Part shown: positions 42,808-53,300 of the stretch, piece by piece | Position numbering within the stretch: the stretch's first letter is position 1 | Layout of the letters: each line of letters starts with the position of its first letter | Assembly (NCBI RefSeq): GCF_007993065.1 | Contig: NZ_VOPL01000001.1 | Location: forward strand, 62,001-126,000 | Source of the DNA: Paracoccus aurantiacus | GTDB taxonomy: Bacteria; Pseudomonadota; Alphaproteobacteria; Rhodobacterales; Rhodobacteraceae | Reading direction: 5' to 3' | DNA length: 64,000 bases | The notes under the pieces: generated by a model | The model's input: only the letters and a program-made list of their open reading frames with translations | The model's database searches: none | Told to the model about the DNA's origin: nothing | Translations under genes and position numbers: made by a program

Positions 42808-43593
42808 ATGAAAATCGCAAGCTTCAATATCAACGGCATCAAGGCCAGGATCAACGCGCTGACCGAATGGCTGGCCGCTGCCAATCCCGACCTTGTTGTT
42901 CTTCAGGAAATCAAGACGATAGACGAGGGATTTCCCACCGATCACTTCGCTGACCTGGGCTACAATGTCGAAACGCATGGCCAGAAGGGTTTCAACGGCG
43001 TTGCCATCCTGTCGAAGCTTCCGCTTGAGGATGTGACGTGCGGGCTGCCCGGCGACGACGCGGATGAGCAGGCGCGCTATATCGAGGCGACGGTTGTCGG
43101 GGAACGGGCGGTCCGCGTTGCGGGGCTGTATTTGCCGAACGGAAATCCCGCACCAGGACCGAAATATGACTATAAGCTGGCCTGGATGGAGCGGCTGCGC
43201 CTGCGCGCGGCAGAACTGCTGAAGACCGAGATGCCGGTGGTGATGCTTGGCGATTTCAACATCATACCAGAGCCTCGGGACGCGGCAGAGCCGGGCGAAT
43301 GGGTCAAGGATGCGCTCTTTCTGCCGGAAAGCCGCGCTGCCTTTCGCCGCATCGCAGCGCAGGGCTGGACAGACGCGATCCGCAGCCGCGATCCTTTCGG
43401 AACGCGCGGCCCCTTCACCTTCTGGGATTTTCAGGCCGGCGCATGGCGTCGTGACAACGGCATCCGCATCGACCACCTGATGTTATCCCCGCAAGCCGCT
43501 GACATATTGATAGAATGCGGCGTAGATAAAGAAGTCCGGGCGGGTGAAAAACCTTCGGATCACGTTCCGGTCTGGGTCGATATCGCGGCATAG
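42808..43593 (+). CDS. xth: Exodeoxyribonuclease III
   Basis: A 261-aa AP endonuclease / 3'-5' exonuclease (EC 3.1.11.2) for base-excision repair. It starts MKIASFNINGIKARINALTE and shows QEIKT (metal Glu), GLYLPNGN...YKLAWMERL, the LGDFNI Asp/Asn pair near residue 150, WDFQAGAWRRDNGIRIDHLM and the terminal SDHVPVW with catalytic Asp-His. The ATG at 42808 is the family-conserved start; an upstream in-frame extension is in the divergent intergenic region. Between it and the pyc start are 98 bp. Confidence 0.95.
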   Translation: MKIASFNINGIKARINALTEWLAAANPDLVVLQEIKTIDEGFPTDHFADLGYNVETHGQKGFNGVAILSKLPLEDVTCGLPGDDADEQARYIEATVVGERAVRVAGLYLPNGNPAPGPKYDYKLAWMERLRLRAAELLKTEMPVVMLGDFNIIPEPRDAAEPGEWVKDALFLPESRAAFRRIAAQGWTDAIRSRDPFGTRGPFTFWDFQAGAWRRDNGIRIDHLMLSPQAADILIECGVDKEVRAGEKPSDHVPVWVDIAA

Positions 43594-43691
43594 GCCTGCC
43601 CTATAACAACGGTCGACCCGTCATCTCGCGTTTACAAGTGGCTTTCGTTCGGTATTGTTCTTCGCAGTTGCAGAAACTTCGGGAGAGCGCC

Positions 43692-46600
43692 ATGCGCGAC
43701 ATTCGCAAGATCCTGATCGCCAATCGCGGCGAAATCGCCATCCGCGTCATGCGCGCGGCCAATGAACTGGGCAAGCGAACCGTCGCAGTCTACGCAGAAG
43801 AGGACAAGCTGGGCCTGCACCGCTTCAAGGCGGATGAAGCCTACAGGATCGGCGAGGGGTTGGGGCCTGTCGCGGCCTATCTCTCGATTGACGAGATAAT
43901 CCGCGTCGCCAAGGAATCCGGCGCTGACGCGATCCATCCGGGCTACGGGTTGCTTTCGGAGAACCCCGAGCTTGTGGATGCGTGCGACCGGGAAGGCATC
44001 ATCTTCATCGGGCCGAAGGCCGAGACGATGCGCGCGCTTGGTGACAAGGCAAGCGCGCGACGGGTCGCCATTGACGCGGGCGTGCCGGTCATCCCCGCGA
44101 CCGAGGTGCTGGGTGACGATTTTGACGCGATCAAGGCCGAAGCAGCCGAGATCGGCTATCCGCTGATGCTGAAAGCGTCCTGGGGCGGTGGCGGTCGCGG
44201 GATGCGGCCGATCAACGGCCCTGATGAGCTGACCGAGAAGGTCCGCGAAGGCCGTCGCGAAGCCGAGGCGGCCTTCGGAAATGGCGAGGGATATCTGGAA
44301 AAGATGATCCTGCGCGCCCGCCATGTCGAGGTGCAGTTGCTGGGCGACACGCATGGCGGTCTGTATCATCTGTTTGAACGCGACTGCACGGTGCAGCGTC
44401 GAAACCAGAAAGTCGTCGAGCGCGCCCCGGCACCTTACCTGACCGACGAACAGCGTGCAGAGGTCTGCGGGCTGGCACTGAAGATCGGTCAGGCTGTCGG
44501 CTATCAGGCAGCGGGCACTGTCGAATTCCTGATGGATATGGACACGAACGAATTCTACTTCATCGAGGTGAATCCGCGCGTTCAGGTCGAACATACCGTG
44601 ACCGAGGAAGTGACCGGCATCGACATCGTACAGGCCCAGATCAAGATCGCCGAAGGCGCGACACTGGCCGAGGCGACGGGCGTGCCGACGCAGGACGACG
44701 TGACGCTGTCGGGGCATGCGGTCCAGTGTCGTGTCACGACGGAAGACCCGCAGAACAACTTCATCCCCGACTATGGCCGCATCACCGCCTATCGCAGCGC
44801 GACCGGAATGGGGATACGTCTGGATGGTGGCACGGCATATGCAGGCGGCGTCATTACCCGTTACTACGATTCGCTGCTGGTCAAGGTGACGGCCTGGGCG
44901 CAGACCCCGGAACAGGCGATCCGCCGGATGGACCGGGCATTGCGCGAATTCCGGGTGCGGGGCGTCTCGACGAATATTGATTTCGTTATCAACCTGCTGA
45001 AACACCCGACCTTTCTGGACAATACCTACACGACGAAGTTCATCGACACGACGCCGGAACTGTTCGAATTCCGCGCCCGTCAGGACCGCGCCACAAAGAT
45101 TCTGACTTATCTGGCCGACATCACCGTGAACGGTCACCCCGAAACCTCGGGTCGCGCCGCGCCGCCGGCAGAGGTGCGGCCCGCCGTTCCGCCAAAGCCG
45201 CGCGTCTCGCCCCCGCCCGCCGGAACGCGGCAATTGCTGGAAGAAAAGGGCGCGCAGGCGGTTGCCGATTGGGTCGCCGATCAGTCCAGACTGCTCATGA
45301 CCGATACGGCGATGCGCGACGGGCACCAGTCTCTTCTTGCGACGCGCATGCGCTCGATCGACATGATCCGCGTGGCACCGGCATATGCCGCCAATCTGCC
45401 GCAGCTGTTCAGCGTGGAATGCTGGGGTGGCGCGACCTTTGATGTGGCGTACCGCTTTTTGCAGGAATGCCCCTGGCAGCGCCTGCGCGATATTCGTGCG
45501 GCGATGCCGAACCTGCTGACGCAAATGCTGCTGCGCGCGTCGAACGGGGTGGGCTATACGAATTATCCCGACAATGTCGTGCAGGCATTCGTGAAGCAGG
45601 CAGCCGAAACGGGTATCGACGTTTTCCGTGTATTCGACAGCCTGAACTGGGTCGAGAATATGCGCGTCGCGATGGATTCGGTGATCGAGACCGGCAAGAT
45701 CTGCGAGGCCGCGATCTGCTATACCGGCGATATCAATGACCCGGATCGCGCGAAATATGACCTGCAATACTATGTTTCTATGGGGAAAGAGCTTCGCGAC
45801 GCTGGCGCACATATCCTCGGGCTGAAGGACATGGCCGGGCTTCTGAAGCCTGCGGCCGCCGGCAAGCTGGTCAAGGCGCTGAAGGAAGAGGTCGGGCTGC
45901 CCATCCATTTCCACACCCATGACACAAGCGGTATGGGTGGCGCGTCATATCTGGCGGCGGCGGCTGCTGGCGTGGATATTGTCGATGGGGCGATGGACGC
46001 GCTTTCCGGCAACACCTCACAGCCGACACTCGGTTCCGTGGTCGAAGCCATGGCCGGAGGAGAGCGCGATACCGGCCTCGATATCGGTGCGATCCGCGAG
46101 ATTTCGAATTATTGGGAACGTGTGCGCGAGGACTATCGCGCCTTCGAATCCGGCCTGCAGGCCCCCGCGTCCGAGGTGTATCTGCACGAGATGCCGGGCG
46201 GCCAGTTCACCAACCTCAAGGCGCAGGCGCGCTCGCTGGGGCTGGAGGATCGCTGGCACGAGGTCGCGCAGGCCTATGCCGATGTGAACCAGATGTTCGG
46301 CGATATCGTGAAGGTGACGCCGTCGTCCAAAGTGGTGGGCGACATGGCGCTGATGATGGTCAGCCAGAACCTGACCCGCGCGCAGGTCGAAGACCCGAAT
46401 GTCGAGGTCGTATTTCCCGACAGCGTCATCGACATGATGAAGGGTAATCTGGGGCAGCCACCGGGCGGCTGGCCCGAGGCGCTGCAGAAAAAGGTTCTCA
46501 AGGGTGAAAAGCCCATGACGACGCGCCCCGGCGCAACGATGCAGCCCGTCGATCTGGAGGCGGCCCGCGCCGATCTTTCAGAGCAACTGGACGGCATGGC

Positions 46601-47135
46601 CGTGGATGACGAGGATCTGAACGGCTATCTCATGTATCCCAAGGTCTTTCTGGACTATATGGGCCGGCATCGAAGCTACGGGCCGGTCCGCACCCTGCCG
46701 ACGCGCAATTTCTTTTACGGGATGGAGCCGGGCGACCAGATTTCCTGCGAGATCGACCCCGGAAAGACCCTGGAAATCCGCCTTCAGGCCATCGGCGATA
46801 CCGATGAGAAGGGCGAGGTGAAGGTTTTCTTCGAACTCAACGGCCAGCCGCGCAATATCCGCGTGCCGAACCGCGCCGAAGGTGCGGCCAGTGCGGCACG
46901 ACCGAAGGCGGATTCGGGTAATCCGGGCCATGTCGGTGCGCCGATGCCGGGCGTTGCCGCGACGGTGGCCGTTACGCAGGGCCAGAAGGTCAATTCGGGC
47001 GATCTGCTTCTGACCATCGAGGCGATGAAGATGGAAACCGCGATCCACGCCGATCATGACGGCACGGTGAAAGCCGTTCATGTTGCGCCCGGCCAGCAGA
47101 TCGATGCGAAGGATCTGCTGATCGAACTGGAATGA
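43692..47135 (+). CDS. pyc: Pyruvate carboxylase
   Basis: An 1147-aa multidomain biotin enzyme (EC 6.4.1.1) making oxaloacetate from pyruvate, bicarbonate and ATP; the main anaplerotic step. In order: biotin carboxylase (1-450, KILIANRGEIAIRVMRAANE, ATP-grasp WGGGGRGM near 170, NPRVQVEHTVTEEVTGID), carboxyltransferase (about 530-810, TDTAMRDGHQSLLATRMRSI, then FRVFDSLNWVENMRVAMDSV and metal-binding FHTHDTSGMG), the allosteric/linker domain and the biotinyl domain (IEAMKMETAI, biotin-Lys near 1113). ATG at 43692 follows GGGAGAGCG. It is followed by a strong terminator (47179-47207). Confidence 0.97.
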   Translation: MRDIRKILIANRGEIAIRVMRAANELGKRTVAVYAEEDKLGLHRFKADEAYRIGEGLGPVAAYLSIDEIIRVAKESGADAIHPGYGLLSENPELVDACDREGIIFIGPKAETMRALGDKASARRVAIDAGVPVIPATEVLGDDFDAIKAEAAEIGYPLMLKASWGGGGRGMRPINGPDELTEKVREGRREAEAAFGNGEGYLEKMILRARHVEVQLLGDTHGGLYHLFERDCTVQRRNQKVVERAPAPYLTDEQRAEVCGLALKIGQAVGYQAAGTVEFLMDMDTNEFYFIEVNPRVQVEHTVTEEVTGIDIVQAQIKIAEGATLAEATGVPTQDDVTLSGHAVQCRVTTEDPQNNFIPDYGRITAYRSATGMGIRLDGGTAYAGGVITRYYDSLLVKVTAWAQTPEQAIRRMDRALREFRVRGVSTNIDFVINLLKHPTFLDNTYTTKFIDTTPELFEFRARQDRATKILTYLADITVNGHPETSGRAAPPAEVRPAVPPKPRVSPPPAGTRQLLEEKGAQAVADWVADQSRLLMTDTAMRDGHQSLLATRMRSIDMIRVAPAYAANLPQLFSVECWGGATFDVAYRFLQECPWQRLRDIRAAMPNLLTQMLLRASNGVGYTNYPDNVVQAFVKQAAETGIDVFRVFDSLNWVENMRVAMDSVIETGKICEAAICYTGDINDPDRAKYDLQYYVSMGKELRDAGAHILGLKDMAGLLKPAAAGKLVKALKEEVGLPIHFHTHDTSGMGGASYLAAAAAGVDIVDGAMDALSGNTSQPTLGSVVEAMAGGERDTGLDIGAIREISNYWERVREDYRAFESGLQAPASEVYLHEMPGGQFTNLKAQARSLGLEDRWHEVAQAYADVNQMFGDIVKVTPSSKVVGDMALMMVSQNLTRAQVEDPNVEVVFPDSVIDMMKGNLGQPPGGWPEALQKKVLKGEKPMTTRPGATMQPVDLEAARADLSEQLDGMAVDDEDLNGYLMYPKVFLDYMGRHRSYGPVRTLPTRNFFYGMEPGDQISCEIDPGKTLEIRLQAIGDTDEKGEVKVFFELNGQPRNIRVPNRAEGAASAARPKADSGNPGHVGAPMPGVAATVAVTQGQKVNSGDLLLTIEAMKMETAIHADHDGTVKAVHVAPGQQIDAKDLLIELE

Positions 47136-47178
47136 GCTTGCAGGGGCGGGCGGCGCCTGTCCCGAAGCACCACAACTG

Positions 47179-47207
47179 AAAAAGGCGTCGCAGATGCGAC
47201 GCCTTTT
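47179..47207. terminator. Bidirectional rho-independent terminator between pyc and bfr
   Basis: A perfect hairpin with 13-bp arms AAAAGGCGTCGCA (47180-47192) and TGCGACGCCTTTT (47195-47207) around GA lies between convergent pyc and bfr. It is A/T-bordered on both sides and can stop both transcripts. Confidence 0.88.
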
Positions 47208-47239
47208 GCCATTCTTGATATGTTTTGCGCCGGACCGGC

Positions 47240-47725
47240 TTATTCGGCCTCGTCCGCGGGCTTTGCGTTCAGCAGGCCGTAATTCTGGGCGCCGATCGTG
47301 TCGTAAAGTTCGATCTGGGTTTCCAGGAAGTCGATATGGCCTTCCTCGTCGCCGATCAGGTCCTCGAACAGGTTTTTGCTGATATAGTCGCCGACTTTTT
47401 CGCAGTGATCGCGTGCCTCGATATACAGATTGCGCGCGTCATGTTCGCCCGCAAGGTCCGCATCCAGCGTTTCCTTGAGGTTTTCCCCGATCCGCAGCGG
47501 GTCGAGCTTCTGCAGGTTGGGATGACCCTCAAGGAAGATGATGCGCTGTATCAGGCGATCAGCGTGGTTCATTTCCTCGATCGATTCGGCGCGCGACTTG
47601 TCGGCGATGCGCCCATAACCCCAGTCTTCCTGCAGGCGATAGTGCAGCCAATACTGGCTGACCGCCGTCAGTTCCGACCGCAGCGCAGAATTAAGATATT
47701 CGATGACCTTGGCGTCGCCCTTCAT
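47240..47725 (-). CDS. bfr: Bacterioferritin
   Basis: A 161-aa ferritin-like subunit of the 24-mer iron store. It starts [20 protein letters not shown]. The ferroxidase ligands are visible: Glu in RSELTAV (about 18), SIEEMNHAD (Glu51, His54) and [10 protein letters not shown] (Glu127, His130). The haem-ligand Met is kept in EEMNHAD near residue 52, so this is true haem-binding Bfr rather than plain ferritin. The 2Fe-2S ferredoxin-type partner gene lies 16 bp upstream on the same strand, and both are probably transcribed together under iron control. Confidence 0.95.
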   Translation of the reverse strand: MKGDAKVIEYLNSALRSELTAVSQYWLHYRLQEDWGYGRIADKSRAESIEEMNHADRLIQRIIFLEGHPNLQKLDPLRIGENLKETLDADLAGEHDARNLYIEARDHCEKVGDYISKNLFEDLIGDEEGHIDFLETQIELYDTIGAQNYGLLNAKPADEAE

Positions 47726-47741
47726 TCCTGTCCCTTTCTTG

Positions 47742-47993
47742 TCAGCCCGCGATCTTCTTGCGCAGACCCATCAATACCGGGGGAAGCTTATGCTCCTTGC
47801 CCACGGCAAACCCTTCAGCGGCACGCATCTCGGCGACGAACAGCTTCATGCAGCCGCCACAATCCGCGCGCTTGCCGAGCGCGTGATAAACCTTGCCCGG
47901 CGTGACGATGGTATCAGGGTCCGAGGCGCGCATCCAGCCGACCGCGGCACGAATATCGTGGTCGGTAATCTGATTGCAGTGGCAGACGATCAT
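47742..47993 (-). CDS. Bacterioferritin-associated ferredoxin-type (2Fe-2S) protein
   Basis: An 83-aa BFD-like [2Fe-2S] protein. The start [20 protein letters not shown] has the CxC pair and [10 protein letters not shown] (about residue 44-53) the second CxxC pair, as in Bfd. In relatives it donates electrons to Bfr for iron release. It is longer at the C-terminus ([20 protein letters not shown]) than E. coli Bfd (64 aa). It precedes bfr in the same transcript. A TGA-N9-TCA iron-rhodo-box-like site lies about 100 bp upstream. Confidence 0.9.
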   Translation of the reverse strand: MIVCHCNQITDHDIRAAVGWMRASDPDTIVTPGKVYHALGKRADCGGCMKLFVAEMRAAEGFAVGKEHKLPPVLMGLRKKIAG

Positions 47994-48084
47994 GGCTGTA
48001 TTCCCAGAAATACTTGGCGTCAGTCCAAGGTCAGTTGAACTGCATCCTGTCTAGCACGGTTTCGGAAAGAGTTTTAGTCGGAAA

Positions 48085-48111
48085 TGAGTGTTTTTGTCAG
48101 ATTTTTGTCAA
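48085..48111 (-). promoter_or_regulatory. Candidate iron-responsive control site upstream of the bfd-bfr genes
   Basis: TGA-N9-TCA occurs at 48085-48099, matching the published iron-rhodo-box consensus (RirA-type). TTTTTGTCA is repeated directly at 48091-48099 and 48102-48110, 11 bp apart. On the minus strand TTGACA (48106-48111) would serve as -35. The short consensus can occur by chance, so only context supports it. Confidence 0.35.
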
Positions 48112-48162
48112 CTCACGGATTTGTGCTGCCCGATTCGCATGCAAAGCCGTCGGCTTCGGCTC

Positions 48163-50337
48163 TCAGGGAGCGACCATTCGGAAGCGGGCGCGGCGCGTGG
48201 CGCCGCTTGCATCCGTGACAGTAACCTCTGACGCGCCGGGCGAACCCGGCAATGTCGCGACCGGTTCGCTCAATGCGACCACCGCGGGCGTGCCATTCAG
48301 CATCCAGGTATAGGGAGGCACGCCGCCGCGCAGCCGCACAGGGACGCTTTGACCGCCCAGTTCAAGTTCGGCCCCGTCGGGTGGAAACACGATCACAAGC
48401 GGCTCGATCAGGGCGCGCGCCGGCGCGCCGGGCCCGTTCGCTGCCGCGCTTATATGGCCGGGGGGCGTGAAGCGGCGCAGCGGTGCTGGCAGTTGCGGGT
48501 TGGACGCGATCAGGGTTTCCGGCGGGGGCGGCGGAAGCGGACGGCGGCGCGCGCCGAGCGTATCGAATATGTCGAACAGCAGCGGGGCAGCGACCTGCCC
48601 GCCAAAGGCGCCCGGCACCGGCGTGCCATCCGGCCGGCCCAGCCATATCCCGGCCACGAAACGCCCGTCGAAACCAAGCGACAGCGCGTCGCGATGCCCA
48701 TAGCTCGTCCCGGTCTTGTAGGCGATGCGCCCCGCCGCGCGCCCGTCCGGCGGCGGGATGCGCGACAGGATCGCGGCGACCTGCCAAGCGGCGGCAGGGC
48801 TGACCAGGCGCATGCCTGTCTGGTCCTGTCCTTCCGCGTCAGCAGGGGTTTCAGTTAAGACGACCGTCCGACCGCCCCGCGCGAGCGCTGCATAGCCTGT
48901 CACCAGATCCCGTAACGAGACGCCGGCCCCGCCCAGCACCACGGCCAGGCCCGGCGGTGCGTGATTTGCGGTTTCCACACGCATTCCGGCACGTCGCAGC
49001 AAGGCCATGATGCGCGCCGGGCCAAGTGCATCGGCCACGCGGACGACGGGGACGTTCAGCGATTGGCGCAAAGCCTCGCGGATTGTGACAGTGCCACGAA
49101 ACATACGGTCGAAATTCTCGGGCTGCCAGCGCCCGAAAATCGCCGGGCGATCCTCGATCAGCGTGTCGGGATGGATCAGCCCCTCGTCGAAGCCAAGCGC
49201 ATAGACAAAGGGTTTCAGCGTCGATCCGGGAGAGCGGATGGCCCGCGTCATGTCGATGAAGCCCGCGCGCGGCGTCGCGCCGAAATCGGCGGTGCCGACC
49301 TCGGCCAGTATTTCGCCGCTCTGATGATCGGCGAGGATCGCAGCGGCCGAGACACGTTCTGACCGGCCCGCCACGGCGCGCGCTACCATGCGTTCGGCGG
49401 CGCGTTGCAGCGTCGGGTCGATCGTCGTTTCGATCCGTGCGGCGCCGGGATGTTGTCTGCGCAGCCGTTCGGCCAGCAATGCCGCGTGCGCCGGAAAGGC
49501 GCGCCGCGCCGTGGGCAAAGGTGTTCCGCGCGCCAGTTCGGCGGCCTCGGCATTGATGATGCCGGCTTGTTCCGCGCGCGCGATCACCCGGTCGCGGGCG
49601 ATGCGCGCAGCTTCCCTGCGGGCGGGGATATCGGGGCGGCGCGCTTCCGGTGCCTGGGGCAGCGCGACAAGCAATGCAGCTTCGGCTGGCGTCAGGCGCG
49701 TCGGCTCCTTGCCGAACCACATCAGCGTCGCCGCGCGCACCCCCTCGGTATTCCCGCCATAGGGTGCCAGCCGCAGATACAGCGAAAGCACGCCTTCTTT
49801 CCCGATCCGACGCTCCATCGCCATGGCCAGACGTGCCTGACGCAACTTGGCGCGCCAGTCGGCGGTCGGGCCGCGCTCCAGAAGGCGCGCGGTCTGCATC
49901 GACAGCGTCGACGCACCAGAGACGATCCGACCATGCCAGATCGCCTGCGCCGCCGCGCGCGCGACCGCCCGCGGGTCCACGCCGCGATGCGTGTCGAAAT
50001 TGCGATCTTCCCAGGCGATGAGCATCTTCTGGAACCGTGGATCGACGCCTGCTGCCGGCGGTGCAAGCCGCCACAAGCCGCTTCCGACCTGAAAGGCGCG
50101 CAGCAGGCTGCCGTCGCGGGCCAGCACTTCGGTCCCGGTCGGGACAGCCAGCGCTGGCATCGGCGTCGCGTCAAGCCAGCGCCCGAAGGCGAGCCGCGCC
50201 ATATCGGCGCTGAACGCAAGCAGCGTCAGCAGAACAGCCGCCGCGATCAGGCGGCGTCCTGCACGATGTGCAAGCTCGGCGTCCGGATCGCCGGAACGCG
50301 ACCGGGCGGCGCTGTCAGGGCGCAATGGTAACGTCAC
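48163..50337 (-). CDS. pbpC: Penicillin-binding protein 1C
   Basis: A 724-aa bifunctional peptidoglycan synthase anchored by one N-terminal helix (about 28-48). The glycosyltransferase domain (about 60-230) has AWEDRNFDTHRGVDPRAVAR and SGASTLSMQTARLLE. The transpeptidase domain (about 290-560) has SPGSTLKPF (SxxK), RQSLNVPVV (SxN) and YKTGTSYG (KTG). The C-terminal BiPBP_C domain runs about 630-724. Its start overlaps the alpha-2-macroglobulin gene end by 23 nt, giving translational coupling. In E. coli pbpC and yfhM form the same pair; PBP1c plus macroglobulin are thought to form a periplasmic defence and repair system. Confidence 0.95.
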   Translation of the reverse strand: MTLPLRPDSAARSRSGDPDAELAHRAGRRLIAAAVLLTLLAFSADMARLAFGRWLDATPMPALAVPTGTEVLARDGSLLRAFQVGSGLWRLAPPAAGVDPRFQKMLIAWEDRNFDTHRGVDPRAVARAAAQAIWHGRIVSGASTLSMQTARLLERGPTADWRAKLRQARLAMAMERRIGKEGVLSLYLRLAPYGGNTEGVRAATLMWFGKEPTRLTPAEAALLVALPQAPEARRPDIPARREAARIARDRVIARAEQAGIINAEAAELARGTPLPTARRAFPAHAALLAERLRRQHPGAARIETTIDPTLQRAAERMVARAVAGRSERVSAAAILADHQSGEILAEVGTADFGATPRAGFIDMTRAIRSPGSTLKPFVYALGFDEGLIHPDTLIEDRPAIFGRWQPENFDRMFRGTVTIREALRQSLNVPVVRVADALGPARIMALLRRAGMRVETANHAPPGLAVVLGGAGVSLRDLVTGYAALARGGRTVVLTETPADAEGQDQTGMRLVSPAAAWQVAAILSRIPPPDGRAAGRIAYKTGTSYGHRDALSLGFDGRFVAGIWLGRPDGTPVPGAFGGQVAAPLLFDIFDTLGARRRPLPPPPPETLIASNPQLPAPLRRFTPPGHISAAANGPGAPARALIEPLVIVFPPDGAELELGGQSVPVRLRGGVPPYTWMLNGTPAVVALSEPVATLPGSPGASEVTVTDASGATRRARFRMVAP

Positions 50338-53300
50338 CGCTCATCGTCCAGCCTCGCCGCTCGGGCCGGTAGAAATCCGACACCGTGGCGGCCGGATGGT
50401 GGAATTGCCCTGCCGTCACCGCGCGCAGCCGATAGGCAAGCTGGATCGGTCTGGCCTCGGTCAGTTCGACCGAGGCAGCAAAGCGGTCTGCCCGGAATTC
50501 CGCCATCTCCGTCTCGGTGCTTTTCAGCCAGTCCAGACCGGAAAGCTCGCCCGCGGCGATCAGGTTGGGGTTGTCGATTTCGAAGCCCGCCGGAAGCGGA
50601 TCGGTGATGATAAGGCGGCCGCCCATGTCGTCGAAGGGTGTGATGTCGATCACGGCGACCATCCGCGCGTCCTGTTGCAGACGCGCCGGATCTACGGGCT
50701 GACCATCGGGCGTGAAATAGCGACGCGAAATCTGATAGGCCGTGCCGCCCGCGCTGACTGGCCCGACAGGCACCGCGGTCGCCGATATCGTCACATCGAC
50801 ATCCCGCGTCCCGGAATTGCCAAGCGGCTGCGCCAGCGGCGTGCCTGCATCGCCAAGGTCCGCGACAGGCGCGCCAAGCGGTGCATCCCCGACCGTGACG
50901 CCCTGCGCAGGATCGCTTCGGCTCAGCAGGGCTTGGCCCGCCAGAACCGTCCACAGCGCCTCTTGCGTCGAAAGGCCGCCGCGATCACTCCGCGCAGCGA
51001 TTTCGCGCGCGATGTCGGCGGCAAGGCGGTTCTGATCCAGTTTCTCGGTTCCCGCTTCAGCGGCGAGCGTCAACACCGCCGCCCGGTCGCGCAGCAATGT
51101 CCCGAAATCGCGTCGCAGGTTTTGCGGATCGACTTGCGCATCAAGCAGGCTGGCGGCGCGTCCGAACATGCGGTCGGCGCGCGGCTGATCGCCAAGGGAC
51201 GCCAGCGCCGCGCCAAGCTGGGCTGCGGCAAGCGGCGTCTTGAAGCTTTCGCTGCCGACATCGGCGTAATAGCGCAGGTCGCTGACCACTGCCGCGCGCT
51301 CTCGGGCGAGGACATAGGCGGCATAGGCCATCGCGGCCGTCTCATCTGCGTCGGCATATTGCGGATCAGGCGCGGCATTCAGGCGGTTTTGCAGATTGGA
51401 CAATGCGCGCCGGAAGTTCGCCTCGGGCACGGCATGGCCGGCCTGACGCGCACGCGACAGGAAATCGCTGACAAATGCGTCCAGCCAGGGCTCGCCATAG
51501 CTTGAATTCCACAGACCGAACCCGCCGGATGCGGTCTGGCGCGTTATGATACGGGTGATCGCATCCTCAACGCTTTTCGTGTTTTCTGCGGAAAGTGCGG
51601 GTCCGCCTTCCGGCATCAGTCCCGCCGCATAAAGCTGTGGCATCGCGGATGAGGTGATCTGTTCCGTGCAGCCATAGGGGAAGTCACGCAGCAATGTCAG
51701 CGCGGCGGGGACATCCAGCAGCGCGAACGGGCCAGCCGCAAGCATCAGGCGGCCCGAACCGGGGGCGAATTCGCCAAGCGCCGACAGATCCGGGCGAAGG
51801 GATTCGCCCGGACGAAGCGTCAGGCGCAGCGCCCGCGTGATCGGCTGATCAAGGCGCATGACTGGCACCTGCAGGTCTTTTGTCACCGTTCGCCCGTCCG
51901 GCAGCACGGCCGACACCGTCAATCCGGCGATGCCCTCCTGCTCTGGCGCGACAAGCGACAGGTTCAGCGGCAAACGCTCGGCATCCGCGATTGTGACCTT
52001 CTCTGGCAGGTCTGCTGTTACCAGCGTTACGCCGCCATCGCCCTGTGGTGAAACCGACAGCGCAATCTCGCCGGCGGGGCCGGAAACATGGGTCAGCGCA
52101 ATCTCGGCCCGTGCCTGATCGCCGGGGGACAGGAAGGCCGGTGCCGTCACGGTCATGACGACAGGGTCGCGGACCCGCATCGTCTGATCCGCCTGACCCA
52201 CGCCGGTCCGCGACCACACCACGGCCATCAGACGCACCTCGCCGTTGAAATCGGGCAGTTGGACGGAAACTGTCGCGGTCCCGTCCGCGCCGAGTGTCAG
52301 AGGGCCGGAAAACCATGCCATCAGCTTTTCGGTCGGGGGCGGGGCCAGTGAACCTGCGGCCATGGCGTCTCCACCCGACCTGATCGCACCATCCGCGGCG
52401 CCAGAGGCGAGAATCAGCCTTCCGTAAAGATCGCGAAGTCCGACGCCAAGCCGACGCTGACCGAAATAGTGCGCGGCTGCCGAAGGGGGTTGATAGCCGG
52501 TAATGTTGAGGATGCCCTGATCCACGGCCCAGACGGTCGCATGAACCGTCTCGCCCGCGTTTGCGCCCTTCACACGCAGCAGGACTTCTACATTCTGGCG
52601 CGGCGTTGTTTCGGCTGCGGCTTCGAAACTGGCGCTGAGCAACCTGTCGCCGGGGTCGACGCTTGCCGGCACAAGCCCCAATCCACGAACCGGCGCATGG
52701 CCCGCATCGGCGGCGACGGGACGGATTGCGCTGACCGCGACATAGACGCCCGCGCCCCATTCATCTGTGACAGGAAGCTCGACCGTATTCGTCCCGGCGC
52801 GCATAGCGACGGTTTCCAGCGCGACCAGGCGGTTTGACATGACGGACACCAGCGCCGCGCCGTCAGCCGCTGCCTCGAAGGTGACGCGAGCTGTGTCGCC
52901 GGCGCGATAGGCCTGCTTGTCCAGTGTGACCCGCAGCCGGTCAGGGGTGTCGGCCGCTGCCGACACCGCGCCCCAGCCTGCATCGAACACGACCGAGCTT
53001 TCCGCACCATTCGCTGCGGTCACGACCAGTTCGAACTGTCCCCACGTGACGGGAACGGCAAGTTCGGTCGGTCCATCGCCGCGCAAATCCAGCGTGCCAG
53101 CGCCAAGCGGGCTGCGACTGGTCACGGGTTCCCACTGCCAGTCGCCGTCGATGGCATACCACTGGTAATCCGTCTCGATCCGGTTCAGCCGCCAGCTGAC
53201 TTCAGCCTGTTCGGGTGAAAGCGCCGCGCCAAGCGCGACAATCGAGAACGTGGCCTCGGCGTCCTCTGGCACCGTGTCGCCTTCGAAACCGGGGCGAATG

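Noticed and set aside
43632..45920. A 762-codon open frame on the minus strand
   Set aside because: Antisense to the strongly conserved pyruvate carboxylase; composition is that of a shadow frame.
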